A DNA stretch of 64,000 nt from Cycas panzhihuaensis (GCA_023213395.1 CM041465.1:201879741-201943740); one strand, 5' to 3'. Shown: positions 44,858 to 56,918, counted from the stretch's first letter. Numbers and translations are program-made. Notes: a model not told the origin generated them from the sequence alone.

Positions 44858-45374
44858 CTTAATGTACTTTATTTTAATGTATTATGTGCACTTTAATGTT
44901 TTATGTGCAGTTTTGTACTTTAGGGGTGACTTTATCACTTAAGTGATAAAGTACACACCCACTTTATGTCTAGTGACATAACATTGTCACTTATGTCACT
45001 TGAGGGTCAAATGACCCCCTTGCACTTTTGCTCACAGGAGCTTCCAATGGACACTTGTCCTACATGCAAGCATGCATTGCATGATTGACACTTGTCAATC
45101 ATGCAATAGCCTTTGGCCTCTCATTTCCCTCTATTTAATGAGGCCTTTCTTCATTATTGTTCATTCAGAGTTAGAGCTCATTGTTATTCTGTCAATTTGC
45201 TAATCAAGCTGAAGCATTCTTTGGTGGTTGGACTAATTCCAACAACTCATACTTGGTATCTTCATCTTGCTCCTCTTTCTCTTTGTGTTCTTTGTGTTTA
45301 TGCTTAATGCATTTAATACTTTTATGCTTTGTTAATGATCTTGGACCTATGTGGCCATTAGGCCCATTCTAACA
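44820..45374 (+). repeat. 3' LTR of element H
   Basis: TGTTAAACCTTAAG to CATTCTAACA. Palindrome at 44929-44952. Followed by the duplication TGTGT. Confidence 0.95.
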
Positions 45375-45379
45375 TGTGT

Positions 45380-45664
45380 ATGCTACTGGAATGCACAGGA
45401 ATGCATTCCAGCCCTCTGTGTAATCAAACTTATTGCTTAATGGAAAGAAGAGTTACGTGGAATTGATATTGTATGTGTTATATGGCTGAATGTGTACTGA
45501 ATTCTGTGTTATTGCATGATTATTCTATGTGGTATGAAGTTAAGAAGGAGTATGTGTACTTTCTGTGATGATATGTTGACTGTATCCTTAACTAGACTAT
45601 AATCTGTGCAATTGACAAGTGTGTTTATCTCATAAGTGTAATAAGATAATCCCCCAAGTCGACA
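45380..45664 (+). repeat. 5' LTR of element I, second part
   Basis: It resumes the I LTR after H and matches 55016-55288, ending AAGTCGACA (AAGTCAACA in the 3' LTR). The primer site follows. Confidence 0.93.
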
Positions 45665-45804
45665 TTGGTTCCGTTGCCTACGTCCATTAAGGAGGGACAG
45701 GGCCCGGGAGTCTCAAAAAGAGGAATGTGTAAAGGGCAGAGGACCTTGGCTGTCGTCATGATGGTAGACTGTAACTAAGCCTCCGGCAGCCAGGGGACCT
45801 TCCA

Positions 45805-47592
45805 ATGGCACCAAAAAGACCTTCAAGGACAGAGGAGCCTCAAAAGGATACTTCACCAAAGGGGAAAGAAACCAGTAGACAAAGAGCATTACGTTGGGCA
45901 AAGGAGTCAAAATTAAGGAGGGTGAGGAGATTAAGTTTGCAAAACAATGAGACTAGAGGACAGTCCGTTGAAGAAGCTGTGGCAAGTGGAGCCCAGACAC
46001 CTCAGGAGGAGAATGAGGAGAATAATGGCGAACAAATGGTATTAACACCAACCCTAATCAAGGATGATTTGTTTAGCCCAGAATGGGAACAAAAACCAAA
46101 AATAAGTAAGGAACATAAGGATACCTTAAGGGAAGAGGAGACTATACTGGAGGAGCACACCTCGAAGGACCTAAGTGATAACAAAAAGAGGGCAGAGGAA
46201 GGTCCCTCGGCATATTGGGAAAACAAATTAACAAGGCAGCTTTTTGAGGATTTGACAGACAAAAAGTCTAATCAATCATTCGTAATGATACAAGTGCTAG
46301 GTGTATTGAAACCTATACACCTGAAAACACCTTTTCAGAATCCATTATTTGGAAAAGATAATATCGCTGGAAGTACTCCAAACACACCCCCAGAAGGGAA
46401 GGGTGAAGAAGAAGAGACAGAATCTTTGGAGGAAACACAAAGCGGGGAATCTCCAGCAAGTGGAATGCCAGTGCAGTCGCCAAGGATGGACGACTATAGA
46501 GATTTTGGGAAGCTGATCTTCAATGACACTTCAGATGCAGCCGAGCATGCATACCTATTTCAGAATTTGATTGATGTGAAGAAGATTACGGATGAAGATG
46601 AGATCAAAGCGAGATTTGCATGTACATTGAGGGGAGTACCATTGGCATGGTACAAAGAAATAGACAAGAATGAATCATGGGCTAAGATCAGGAAATCTTT
46701 TAAGGAAAGATTTTAGAAATTTAGAAGCAATGAGGTGGTGGAAATTGCTTTGAGGGAGATAAAGCAAAGACCTGGTGAATCGGTCCTGACCTATATCAGT
46801 AGAATGAAAATTATTGCGGCGAACATGATAAACAGAACAGTGACCGATCACAATATGAAGAATTATTTTGTCAAAGGACTAAATGAGAAACTAAGGTCTA
46901 TGATGCAAGCACACCCGTTGAAGTCTTTTAAGAATGCTCAGGATTTGGCATTAGACTTCGAAATGGAGATGGATGCCCAGGCGGGAGGACATGACCCTCT
47001 CCTATTGAGGTTGCAGGAAGAAATTAGGGAAATAAAACAGACTCAACATAATCGACCCTTCTGTCAAGTAGGAGTATCAGAAGAGGAATCGGAAGTTGAA
47101 GCCTTAAGAAAAGAGGTAGCAAGGCTAAAAATGAGAAACAGTAGGGAAGAAGAAACAACAAAGAAAAAGAAGGATCATGTGGAAAAATGGTGTCATATTT
47201 GTAAGAGAGTAATGCATCTGACGAAAGAATGTGCCATTAATCCCAAAAATAATGTGTTACACCAATCAGAGAAATGGTGCCACATATGTGATGTGGATAA
47301 CCATACAACTAAAAGTTGCTTTTATAATCCACGAGGAAGCGCATACAGAGGACGAGGTAGGGGAAGAGGAGGCAACCCACCCCGGAATGTGTATACGACA
47401 AGGAGTACACCAGAGTCGTCCAAAAAGAGACAGCCAATGGGGAGATGTTTAATATGTTTACAGTTTGGACATTGGAAATCAGAATGTCCAACTAAACAGG
47501 AGTATGAGCAAAAACCATTTGTGTGCAGCAATTGTGGACCAAGTGAGCACAAACGGAAGATTGTAAGGGCAAAGCAAAAGCCACCAATTTGA
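45805..47592 (+). pseudogene. Element I gag (one stop) with zinc knuckles
   Basis: ATG 45805 opens a charged N-terminal region (TSPKGKETSRQRALRWAKE), then the capsid-like core: FACTLRGVPLAWYKEI, SWAKIRKSFKERF, stop at 46714-46716, KFRSNEVVEIALREIKQRPG, LTYISRMKII, FVKGLNEKLRSMMQ. The stop lies in the same frame as the continuation. Three CCHC knuckles follow (47191-47487): CHICKRVMHLTKEC, CHICDVDNHTTKSC and CLICLQFGHWKSEC, then a fourth CSNCGPSEH lacking its final cysteine. Three to four knuckles is more than the usual one or two in plant Ty3 elements. Confidence 0.9.
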
Positions 47593-48632
47593 TGACGGTC
47601 ATACCTGAAAATAAGAATATAAAATAGCAAAGGAAGCAAACGGAAGCTGAGGAAGATGGGTATCCAAACCCACAAACAGAAATCAATAGATTTCGACAGG
47701 CTAAGCAAGTAGTGGAGAAACTAGCTCGGGAAGAAGCTATGTTGCCAATGGGAAAACCAGAAGTTACAAAGGTGTATGTAAGGAAAAATAAGCAAAAGGA
47801 AAAAGAAAGGATCTTAGAAGAACCAGAGAATCGTCCTCAAATGGTGCAAATCGAGGAATTGTTTAAAGGATTGCCTGCGGAAGATATCCCAAGGATGTTG
47901 TTGTTAATGGAGAATTTGGTAAAACAATTACAACTAACCATCCCCTTACACCAAGTGATCGATTGGATCAAGGGAGGTATACTACAGCAAGGGTTTACAA
48001 AAAGTTTGAAGAAAGTTATGCCATCATTTGATGTGGATCCTACGGTGACGATTACAGTATTGGGAGAAACATTTCCGAAGGTGATTGTTGATGGGGGAGC
48101 AGCAGTAAATGTTCTGCCTAGTTCCACATGGCGGAAATTGGGGAGCCCAAAGCTGGAAGCAGCAACGTACTCATTGAAGTTGGTGAATGAACTTCTGGTG
48201 CGACCTGTGGAGAAATTAGCACATATCAGAGTAGATGTGGCAGGAATTGTGGTGAAAATTGATTTCACAATCATGGAAATGGAAAAGGGAGGAATACCCT
48301 ATCTGGCCTTATTAGGGAGGCCATGGCTATACAAAATCCAATGTTTACAGAATTGGAAAAATGTAACTTTTACTCTGTCAGATGGGGGAAGTGAAGTTGT
48401 GCTATCGATGCTTGGGAAGAACTCCATTGAGGTAATACCCGACAATGGATCAAGTACAACAGTTACGAGTGAGGCCGCAACTTCTTCGTTGGATGAAGAA
48501 CATCTTTTTCATACTGTTGAAGAACCTACTCAACTAGTTGATTGCCAGGAGGAGGAACCGACCCGCTTCAGAGACATTTACAACTCTTCAGACGACAAGA
48601 ATGGAATGAAATTCGTGGACTATTGGCTGTAG
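47593..48632 (+). pseudogene. Element I protease region
   Basis: 47712-48632 is open for 306 codons. The core reads VDPTVTITVLGETFPKVIVD and GGAAVNVLPSSTW, where D (48090) is the active-site aspartate, with DGG in place of the usual DSG/DTG. PYLALLGRPWLYK is the conserved LGRPWL block of plant Ty3 proteases. Upstream, EELFKGLPAEDIPRMLLLMEN may link to gag. Pol follows only after another gag-like region. Confidence 0.8.
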
Positions 48633-48727
48633 GATGCTTATGAGGTGCATTTTCTTCTCATAAATGTAATCTATTATCTAAATGTGCAATTATAAACATT
48701 GATAATAACACAAATTCTTTTGAGTAT

Positions 48728-49796
48728 ATGGTGTCCAATACTAACCTAGTAGATAGTGTAGAAACTAACTTAAACCTAGACCTAAATTCCCCTAGTATAC
48801 CTAGTATTTCTCATAGTTTTATTATAACTAGTAGTAGCCCTAATTTCCCATCTGCTTCTGATGTGGGTCCAGAAGTAGATTCCCTATCCCCCCCACTAGT
48901 ACAACCCGAAGAAGTGAGTCATATTCCTTCCTCATCTTCTTTAGAAGTATACTCACCCATCAGTAGGTCCCTTCCAATGATTGGCGCCAAACCCAAGGGA
49001 ATGGAAGGAAACCTAGCGGAAAGTACTTCTATAGACTCAGGTCTAGGAAATAAAATAATTATCCTGGAAGAACTTAACTTCAGAACTTATATTGGGAATC
49101 ATGTTAAACCTTTCTACGGAGACCCGGTTATGCGGAACTACACACTTAACTCATTGTGTAGAATATTGGATAGAAAATGATTACTGGGATAAAAACCAAT
49201 GGCAGATAGATTTGATACTAACCCTAAGGAAAACGGCTTGGTATTGGTACTTAGCCCACCAAGCTACCCTCCAAAATTGGAAAGATTTGTTAACCGCATT
49301 TAGAATACGATTCGATTACCCGAATCAATTAACTATTCCATTATTCCATATAGGTAATAATCCTGAGGAACACATATAGAACTATAAGCAGCAGTGGATC
49401 CTTTTAGGAATACCAAAAGGAACTTGGGTTAATCACTTTTATCATACCCTAGGAAGAGTTGCAAAAGAATGGTTCTTAGGAAAAGAACGAAATTCGGATA
49501 TCAATTGGGAAAACTTGGAGGGATCTTTCATAAAAACTTTTACATACTCAGCATAAGATAAGAAAGTCGACAAAATCCTAAAAACTATTAGAAAAATGAG
49601 TATAAACCTAGAACAGGGAATTAGAGTAGCAAATGAAGAGAAGGAGAAATCAGAAGAAGAAGACAGTCCAAACTATCCTGCAGAATATACAGAAATAAAC
49701 ATTGGAGAGAGAGAATTAGAACATACTCCTGCCCATCAACTCGGAAGCGAAGATGAAATTGAAGTGACTAAAGCAAAATTATCGAAATCAATATAG
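48728..49796 (+). pseudogene. Element I: second gag-like region between protease and RT
   Basis: 48728-49180 encodes a Ser/Pro-rich stretch ending in NHVKPFYGDPVMRNYTLNSL. The next frame (49092-49796, three stops) reads TAWYWYLAHQATLQNWKDLL, TAFRIRFDYPNQLTIPLF, then a stop, WVNHFYHTLGRVAKEWFLG, NWENLEGSFIKTFTYSA, stop, MSINLEQGIRVANEEKEKSEEED. The pattern W-x-WY ... W-x-x-L ... F-x-x-RF is that of retrotransposon gag cores and occurs twice here. No zinc knuckle follows. I know no plant Ty3 lineage with such a region in this place. Confidence 0.55.
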
Positions 49797-51200
49797 GAAG
49801 TCAACAGGATCCTAAAAGATACGGATCGAGACTATTGGGATAGTCAGGCGATAGCAAAAGCTCAGCAATTGTTTGAAGAGTACCGTGATGTATTCGCATG
49901 GTCATATAAGGATCTGAAAGGGATTTCCCCCAAAATTGGGATGCATCACATTGATCTAATAGAAGAAGCGAAACCAGTAAAGCAAAGGCAATATAGAATG
50001 AATCCCAAATACAAAGAAAAGGTGAAAACGGAATTAGATAAGATGTTGGAAGCTGGGTATATTTATGAGATTGATTACAGTGGTTGGGTGAGCCCTGTGG
50101 TAGTAGTTCCAAAGAAGAATGGGAAAATACGTGTCTGTGTGGACTACAGACAATTGAACAAAGTAACAAAGGACCCTTTCCATTACCCTTCACGTAAGAC
50201 GTTCGAAACGTGGGAGGGAATGAGGTATATTCTTTCACCGATGGGTTCGTGGATACAACCAAGTACTGATTGCTCAGGAAGATCAAGCCAAAACCACATT
50301 CGTTCCGAATGGGGACATATGCCTCTGAGTGATGCCGTTTGGATTGACAAATGCTCCAGCCACATTCCAGAGAATAGTAATCAACATATTTCGGAAGATG
50401 ATTAGAGACAAAGTGGCGATATTTTTGGATGATTGGACCTTATATGGGCTGATGAAAAATCATATGGAAAACTTGAAAGAAATGCTACAAACGTGTCGTG
50501 AAAATAAGTTGTGTCTAAACCCAGAAAAATGTACCTTTTTGGTACCCTTCGGGAGTTTATTAGGGCATATCGTCAGCAAAGAAGGATTGCTAACAGATCC
50601 AGCCAAAGTTTCTGTAATTTTGCATTTTCCGATACCGCTTATGAGGAAGTAGTTGAAAGGTTTTTTGGGATTGACGGGATATTACAAAAAATTTATCAGA
50701 GGATATGCATACATATCAAGACCCTTAGAGGAACTATTGAGGAAAAATATTGAATGGGAATGGATGAGACAACCGAGAATGCATTCGAAACTCTGAAGAA
50801 AGTCATTGTATCAGCACCTATATTACGATTTCCCGATTGGACAAAAACTTTCCATGTGCATGTGGACGCTTCTCTATACGCTATTGGATGCGTATTAGCT
50901 CAACTAGGTGATGACAAGATAGATTATCCAGTGTATTTTGCAAGTCAGAAACTTACAAAAGCCGAGCAGAACTATACTACGACAGAAAGAGAAGCACTTG
51001 GAATGGTGTACGCATTGCAGAAATTTCGACATTACTTACTAGCAAATCCATTCATATTCTTTGTGGATCATCAAGCGCTCATGTACCTCGTGAATAAACC
51101 AATAATGAGAGGTTGAATCAGCAGGTGGCTGATGTTATTTCAAGAGTTTTCTTTCAAAATTATTATAAAACCGGGGAAAGCTCATATTATTCCAGACTAA
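49797..51200 (+). pseudogene. Element I reverse transcriptase and RNase H
   Basis: 49869-50405 begins FEEYRDVFAWSYKDLKGIS, then GYIYEIDYSGWVSPVVVVPK and NGKIRVCVDYRQLNKVTKDP (Ty3 RT fingers). Frame changes occur at ~50200-50330. 50329-50652 has MPFGLTNAPATFQRIV, the active site IFLDDWTLY (Asp codons 50428-50433) and the block PEKCTFLVPFGSLLGHIVS. RNase H, 50754-51116, has FHVHVDASLYAIGCVLAQ, YTTTEREALGMVYALQKFRH and FIFFVDHQALMYL. Several stops and shifts are present, but the catalytic residues of RT are still visible. Confidence 0.92.
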
Positions 51201-52534
51201 TTATCAAGGATTCCAAATGGAGAAAGAGCTACAGGAATACCAGATGATTTTCGGATGCGACATTGTTCAACGTGGAAGCGGTTCCAACAGATGGTATGAG
51301 GATACCAAAATATTTGGCGGAGAAGTAGCACGGCATTGGATCGATGCAAGCGGTGAAATTTTATTAGAAAAGCTGCACCATACCAATTGATCAGTGGAGA
51401 ATTATACAAACTAGGACCTGATGATGTGTTACGACGATGCGTTCGGCCTCATGAGATCAATCAGCTCATAAGCCAAGCGCACGAGGGTGTAGTAGGGAGG
51501 ACATATGGGGAAGTTGGCAACGTGGAGAAAGATCTTGATATCCGGATTCTGGTGGCTGATGATGTTCGAGGATGTAAAGAAATGGATACGAGCATGCGAC
51601 TATTGTCAACGGGTGGGAAAACCTAATTGGCAGGATTTCCAACCATTACACCCAATTTTACCATTAGCACCATTTGAGAAATGGGGACTCGACTTTGTGG
51701 GACCAATCAAACCAGCCGCTCGGAGATCTAAAGCCCGATATATCCTAGTCGCAACTGATTATATGGCAAAATGGGTGGAAGCGAAAGCATTAAAGACAGC
51801 AGGTTCAGAGAGTACAGCCAGATTCCTGTATGAAGTGATCATCACACGATTTGGGTGCCCTCTAGAGATCGTCAGCGACCAAGGTGCCCATTTCTTGAAC
51901 CAGACCATAGAAGTGTTGACATCCACTTTCATGATCAGCCATCGGAAATCAACACCATATTACCCACGAGCGAATGGGCAAGCGGAAAGTTCAAACAAGA
52001 TTATTGAGAATTGTTTACAGAAGATATGCAATGTGGGACGATCTGACTGGGCAGAGAAACTACCGTCGGTATTATGGGCATTCAGAACAACTTACAAAAG
52101 ATCGATTGGACAAACTTCATTCCAGTTAGTTTATGGAACGGAAGCTATTCTTTCGATTGAATTTGAGATACCAAGCTTGAGAATCGCTATGCAATGCCGC
52201 TTGGACGATTTCCAATCCCTACGACAATGATTGGAAGAATTGATATAACTAGAGGAAAAAAGACACATGGCGAAGTGGTTGCAAAATATAGAGAAAAAAC
52301 GACAGAAGGCATGGCACGATTGACATTTGCGAACGCCAGAATTCAGGGAAGGAGACCAAGTGTTACTTTACGACAGCAAATTCAGGATGCACCTCGACAA
52401 ACTCAAGATGTGGTGGTTGGGACCTTACATCGCGGAAAAAATCTTCGACAACGGATTGGTGTAGTTACGAGAAATTGATGGGCCATTGCTACCAACTTAG
52501 GTAAATGGTAGCAGGTTGAAACCATACATGCAGT
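51201..52534 (+). pseudogene. Element I integrase
   Basis: The zinc-binding part is broken across frames (51387-51626, then CDYCQRVGKPNWQDF in the frame starting 51505). The catalytic core is in one frame: Asp in KWGLDFVGPIKP (~51690), Asp in EIVSDQGAHFLN (~51875) and Glu in GQAESSNKIIENC (~51975), all three acids present. It stops at TGA 52228-52230, where CGA would be expected, and continues in the same frame through other stops with FREGDQVLLYDSKFR and KMWWLGPYIAEKIFDNG, a GPY/F-type C-terminus. No chromodomain. Confidence 0.92.
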
Positions 52535-53055
52535 AGGCAAGTCACCAGCTGGATCAGCTGGTTGTACCATAACGTGTTGCATGAATTGAGGCAGAATGGT
52601 TGCCTTGATACCGAAACATGATCCAGTTCGGTATGGATACGAAAAAACAAAAAAATGGAAAAAATAGAAAAAAAAACAACTGTAACTCATCACATACATA
52701 AGCAATAGCATGATGATTATAAATTGGAAAAAAAAAGTTTCAGAGGAAATTCAGAAGCATACAAGCAAAATATATTTTACGTACTAAAAAGGTATGCTAC
52801 CAGGTACGCACAGTTAAAAAAGTGACCAAATTACAAAAATTACACTATACGTACCAGGGAAACACAGTCTAGTATGCATAATTCAAAAATTGAATAAATT
52901 ATACTATACGTACTTGAAAAGTCTGTGATCGCATACGGTGTAAAGGAAGCCTAAGTTACACGGTTACATCAAGTACCTAAAAAATGCGTAGTCGATGCAT
53001 ACGATGAAAAGTGAATAACATTATATGTACCAATAAGCACGTATAAGACAAAACA
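52535..53055 (+). other. Post-integrase spacer with repeated GTACG words
   Basis: No ORF. Words such as GGTACGCACAG, ATACGTACCAGG and ATACGTACTTG recur at 52770-53100, echoing the GTACG-rich LTR of the same element. Confidence 0.5.
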
Positions 53056-54386
53056 GTGAATAAGACAAAACATTACGTACCTGCCAGCATTCCCGTGAGG
53101 TACGCAGCGAAAAACAACGGACGAATCGACTCCGAATTTTTCCGTCAAGCAGCTGAAGGACACCCGTACGACCCTGGAAGACAGAAAAGTGAATCCGGTA
53201 CGCATTGCGGCACAATATTCCAAAGAAATTGCAAACCATACCCAAAAGGTACGCACGTAGGGTTCCTATTTGCACTCTTTGGTTATTACAGCTATCTCTG
53301 GAATTCCACAGCCAATATGAGGACAACAGGATGCCAAGAGGCTTTTATACCAAAGCTTAAACAGGAATTACAAACTTTACCATCTCAATTCCAAACCAGG
53401 GTAAGACAAGCAGGATGGGGAGACTACATTTACTGTAATCCTATGTATTATGACCCAGAACTCATGGACCAGATCCTGTTAGCACTGAAAAAGATAGTAG
53501 GAAGGTCAAGATGGATGCGGAGATAATTCACACAATAACAAAACTTCCAAATGAAGGGGAAATCCCCCTGGTTACCAAGAGGTCAGAAGTCGACCGCGAA
53601 ATGTGGTTAAGAGAGCTATGCCAAGAAAATACTCAGATAATGTCTGGTGGAATTTGTGTGGCAGATATCATAGATGTCGAGACTTGATGGATAGCGAAAG
53701 CTATAAATTCACGATTTTTGTCAAAACGGAAGTATACATACATTCCAGGAGGTATGATGCCAGTATTATTAAAAATTCGGGATGGAGAAAAAATGAATTG
53801 GTCCAAATTTTTGGCAGAAAATATGAGGCAGCAAATTAAGGAGATCATGACACATCCTTTTCGACATCCCTCCTTATTATTGGCCATCTTATTTTAACAA
53901 TGTCCAGAAGTTCAGTTAACGAGAACCACCATTTCTTCGAGGGAACGTATCATAAAACAGTGGGTGGCAGAATTCCCGGATTCAATTAACAACCCAGAAG
54001 CAAAAAGAAGAGTTCAAAAACAAATGAATAAGGTACTCACCTGGTTGCAAAAAACACCAGGAACACCTATTCCGCATCGGACAAAGCAAGCTGTCCACAA
54101 AAGAGGTAAACAGAAGAAAGGTGAGGAGGAATCAGGGGAGGAGGAAGAAGAAGTAGAAGCTTCCTGGGAAGAATGGGAAGACTTCCCTCCGTCAATGGAA
54201 GCAGGTGAAGCTTCAGCACCTCCCACACCAAATAATAAATCAGGACATATCATTCAACTTATTCAAGAAATGGAGGAAGGGTATAAAGTCGAGATAGTTG
54301 CCCTTCAAGATAAAATTAAGGAAAAAGATGCTATAATTGCTACCTTAACACAAATTAATGAGGAGATCTTAGCAGGAGAGAGGTAG
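53056..54386 (+). pseudogene. Element I: extra ORF downstream of integrase
   Basis: 53056-53526 is open (GDYIYCNPMYYDPELMDQIL and VGRSRWMRR at its end). An overlapping frame opening at ATG 53511 runs to 54386 with stops only at 53685-53687 and about 53894, reading LPNEGEIPLVTKRSEVDREM, WSKFLAENMRQQIKEIMTHP and VAEFPDSINNPEAKRRVQKQ. It ends with an acidic stretch (EEESGEEEEEVEASWEEWED) and a predicted coiled coil (VEIVALQDKIKEKDAIIATL). There is no membrane segment, so it is not obviously envelope-like. Its location between integrase and the 3' LTR and its sense orientation recall the third ORF of some Athila/Tat elements, but I do not recognise the sequence. Confidence 0.6.
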
Positions 54387-54495
54387 CAGGAGCAGCCTTG
54401 AGACAGCGAGGGGGAGGAATACCCCAAATTTTGAAAATTTTTTGGAATTTTGTTGAGCAAGGATGCTCAAACCCATATTGTTGACCCGGGATAGA

Positions 54496-55288
54496 TGTTG
54501 GGGTATATTTTGGATCATATGGCTGTTGGAAGACCAGAGGTAGGCTGGATAACCCTGGATGTGCAGGTATGGACCGTATGGCAAAATAGTGGAAAAACCA
54601 AAGATGCAGGTACGTATGACAGTGCGTGCACGGAATGGGTGCATAACACAAATACGTACCATCGGCAAAATGAAAATAGGCAGGCGATGCGCATGACGAT
54701 GCAGGACGGTGGGAGCACAGGGAGTTGCAGGGACGCATGCGTACGAGACATCGAGATTAAGGCATTGGTTAAGGTATAACCAATGATTAATGAAAAATGC
54801 GCTTATTTGGAGAATGCGGTTATGACAGTCATCACCCTTCAGCCAAAAAGGTACGAAGAGGCACAGTTAAGGAAGCTCACAAGGACCATTCGGTTAGGGT
54901 GAGAGCCGAATATTCAGGGTACGCAATGGCGCGGATGCCAGTACGTATGATAGCCAATTGGAGCCGTGTATAATGATGAGTACCACCTAGGTACGCATGT
55001 AACAGAAGTGTGTATGCTACTGGAATGCATTCCAGCCCTCTGTGTAATCAAACTTATTGCTTAATGGAAAGAAGAGTTATGTGGAATTGATATTGTATGT
55101 GTTATATGGCTGAATGTGTACTGACTTCAGTGTTATTGCATGATTATGCTATGTGGTATGAAGTTAAGAAGGAGTATGTGTATTTTCTGTGATGATATGT
55201 TGACTGTATCCTTAACTAGACTATAATCTGTGCAATTGACAAGTGTGTTTATCTCATAAGTGTAATAAGATAATCCCCCAAGTCAACA
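54496..55288 (+). repeat. 3' LTR of element I
   Basis: TGTTGGGGTATATTTTGG to AAGTCAACA, 793 bp, uninterrupted, showing what the split 5' LTR looked like. Followed by the duplication TGCCC. Confidence 0.95.
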
Positions 55289-55293
55289 TGCCC

Positions 55294-56009
55294 TCTCTCC
55301 CACTATTGGATTGCAAATGGTCCACAATAACATGTTGGAAAGGTTCATTTATTTTTAACCTATCGCATAATATTTCATACATTACAACCACTCAAGTATA
55401 CATGATCAGTGGCTATTTCAGCAATTGTAATTTACTACATATAAATTACTACCACAAAACCATGCTTATACTAATCTATCATGCTTTACTAACTTTCTAT
55501 ATCGATTACTATGTTAACTAGATTTCTTGAGATCATAATGTTAGGTAAACTCATACGCATTTGCAACTGTTACAGCCACTTGGTCAATTGTAAATTGATA
55601 TTCATTTGAAACTATTATAGCCACGTGATAGATATTCATCAAGGTTATTGGGTTCATGGGTTTCTGGGAGTTCATGGGTTTGAGGATTTGAAGAACTTAG
55701 TATCTCCCTCTAAAAATAGGGTTTGTGGGTTTGGGTTCAACAAATTGTTCTTTGATAGTTGCAACCTCCTAACTTGTGCCATATATGCCCTTCATTGCCT
55801 GTTAAAACCCAACAACCAACCATGGATACCCATTAGGAGCCCTCTTCTCCATCCTCTCTATATCACACAACTTTAAATTAATAGTGTATGTTGCCATATG
55901 GAGTGGTGTGTTGAGGGTATTCCCTATTCAATGAATGATACTATGTAGATGAGGGTACAAGGGAACATATTGAAGATCATTTATGGCTTTGATCTTCTTG
56001 CACATAGAA
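55294..56009. other. No gene recognised
   Basis: AT-rich sequence between elements I and J. Short ORFs (55243-55521, 55625-55876) have no protein-like features I can support. Confidence 0.5.
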
Positions 56010-56014
56010 TCCAC

Positions 56015-56247
56015 TATTGAGATGTAATGTTTTATCTAAGTAAGAAAGGGGGTCATGTTAGGACCACCCTCAAATGTAATCATAATGCAAGATTGTGCCA
56101 CTTGGCAGTCTCAGGCTGATCGGTTACATTAGAGGTTGTAACTGTCACATTGTTGATGTATATTTAAGGAGATTGAATCTCAATAAACAAATATACTCTT
56201 CTCTTCTCTATTTAAATTATATTCTGTGTTTACTCTGTTTTTCAACA
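56015..56247 (+). repeat. 5' LTR of element J
   Basis: It starts TATTGAGATG where the 3' copy has TGTTGAGATG (terminal G mutated) and ends TTTTTCAACA. It is followed by the primer site. Confidence 0.95.
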
Positions 56248-56262
56248 TGGTATAAGAGCAGG

Positions 56263-56918
56263 TCAGTCTAAACTGATCATTTTGAAATGATTTCTTCTGT
56301 CAAGACAATTCAATCAAGGATGTAAGAAGCAGACAAAGCAGTTAGGGTTTCTGTACCGGTTAAAGATCATTATTATTCTAGTGTACGGGCAGTGCGGACT
56401 GCAGACGTGTCTGAGATGTGATTTTTTCAAAGTGTCAGATCGAAGCAAAATTTGGTGGGGAGCTAGATCAGAACACGCTGAACACATTTCTCTTCTGGAG
56501 CCGAGTCATTTGAGGTCGTTTTGCAGGCCAAACAGAGTCCGAACCAGTCCGCGCGGGTTTGAAGGTTCTTTTGCAAAAATCTTTTCGATTTGCTCATAAT
56601 ATCGGGTACTTCCAGTCATAAACCTTTCTCAGTGATAATATCTTGAGTTTCCATCCAGATTCGAAGATTTTTTCTAAGATTTTTTCAGTAATTTCTTCAA
56701 AAATCGACTTTCTGCCCTAGCCGCCGTTTTTTCTTTCGAAGCAGATTTCTCTCTTTTGAGAAAGTTTTTTGCAAATCCGCCTTCAGATCTGAGTAGGCGA
56801 CTGAGAAACCTTGAATTTGAGGTACATTTTTCCTCCAGCCGTACACCTAGGGTTCCGTACGGAATTCCGTACATCTGTACGGACAGACTTCAAATTTCAT
56901 CCTTTGACTTTAAGAATA
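56263..56918 (+). other. Leader of element J
   Basis: Untranslated leader. It contains a perfect 16-bp palindrome GTACGGAATTCCGTAC at 56857-56872 within a cluster of GTAC words (56840-56882). An open frame runs in from 56811 ahead of the likely gag start. Confidence 0.6.

Larger units (their letters stand above)
38080..45374 (+). mobile_element. Copia element H, full length
   Basis: LTRs 38080-38631 (552 bp) and 44820-45374 (555 bp) with roughly a dozen differences, and a perfect target duplication TGTGT (38075-38079 and 45375-45379). The primer site TGGTATCAGAGC starts at 38634. A 2-kb leader precedes gag, protease, integrase, RT and RNase H. It is the best-preserved member of the D/H family, but stops and frameshifts prevent a full polyprotein. 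The polypurine tract AAAGGGGGG precedes the 3' LTR. Confidence 0.96.
37548..55288 (+). mobile_element. Ty3 element I, full length, 5' LTR split by copia H
   Basis: Perfect 5-bp target duplication TGCCC (37543-37547 and 55289-55293). The 5' LTR is 37548-38079 plus 45380-45664, and the 3' LTR is 54496-55288. The primer site TGGTTCCGTTGCC (45666-45678) resembles the tRNA-Asp type site of Athila/Tat-like plant elements. Interior order is gag with three zinc knuckles, protease, a second gag-like region, RT, RNase H, integrase with a GPY/F-type end, then an extra ORF. There is no chromodomain, so it is a non-chromoviral Ty3 element. Confidence 0.95.

Noticed and set aside
44820-45374. Solo LTR next to element I
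   Set aside because: It pairs with 38080-38631 and shares the TGTGT duplication, so it is the 3' LTR of H.
53056-54386. Envelope-like gene in element I
   Set aside because: No signal peptide or membrane segment is visible; described only as an extra ORF.
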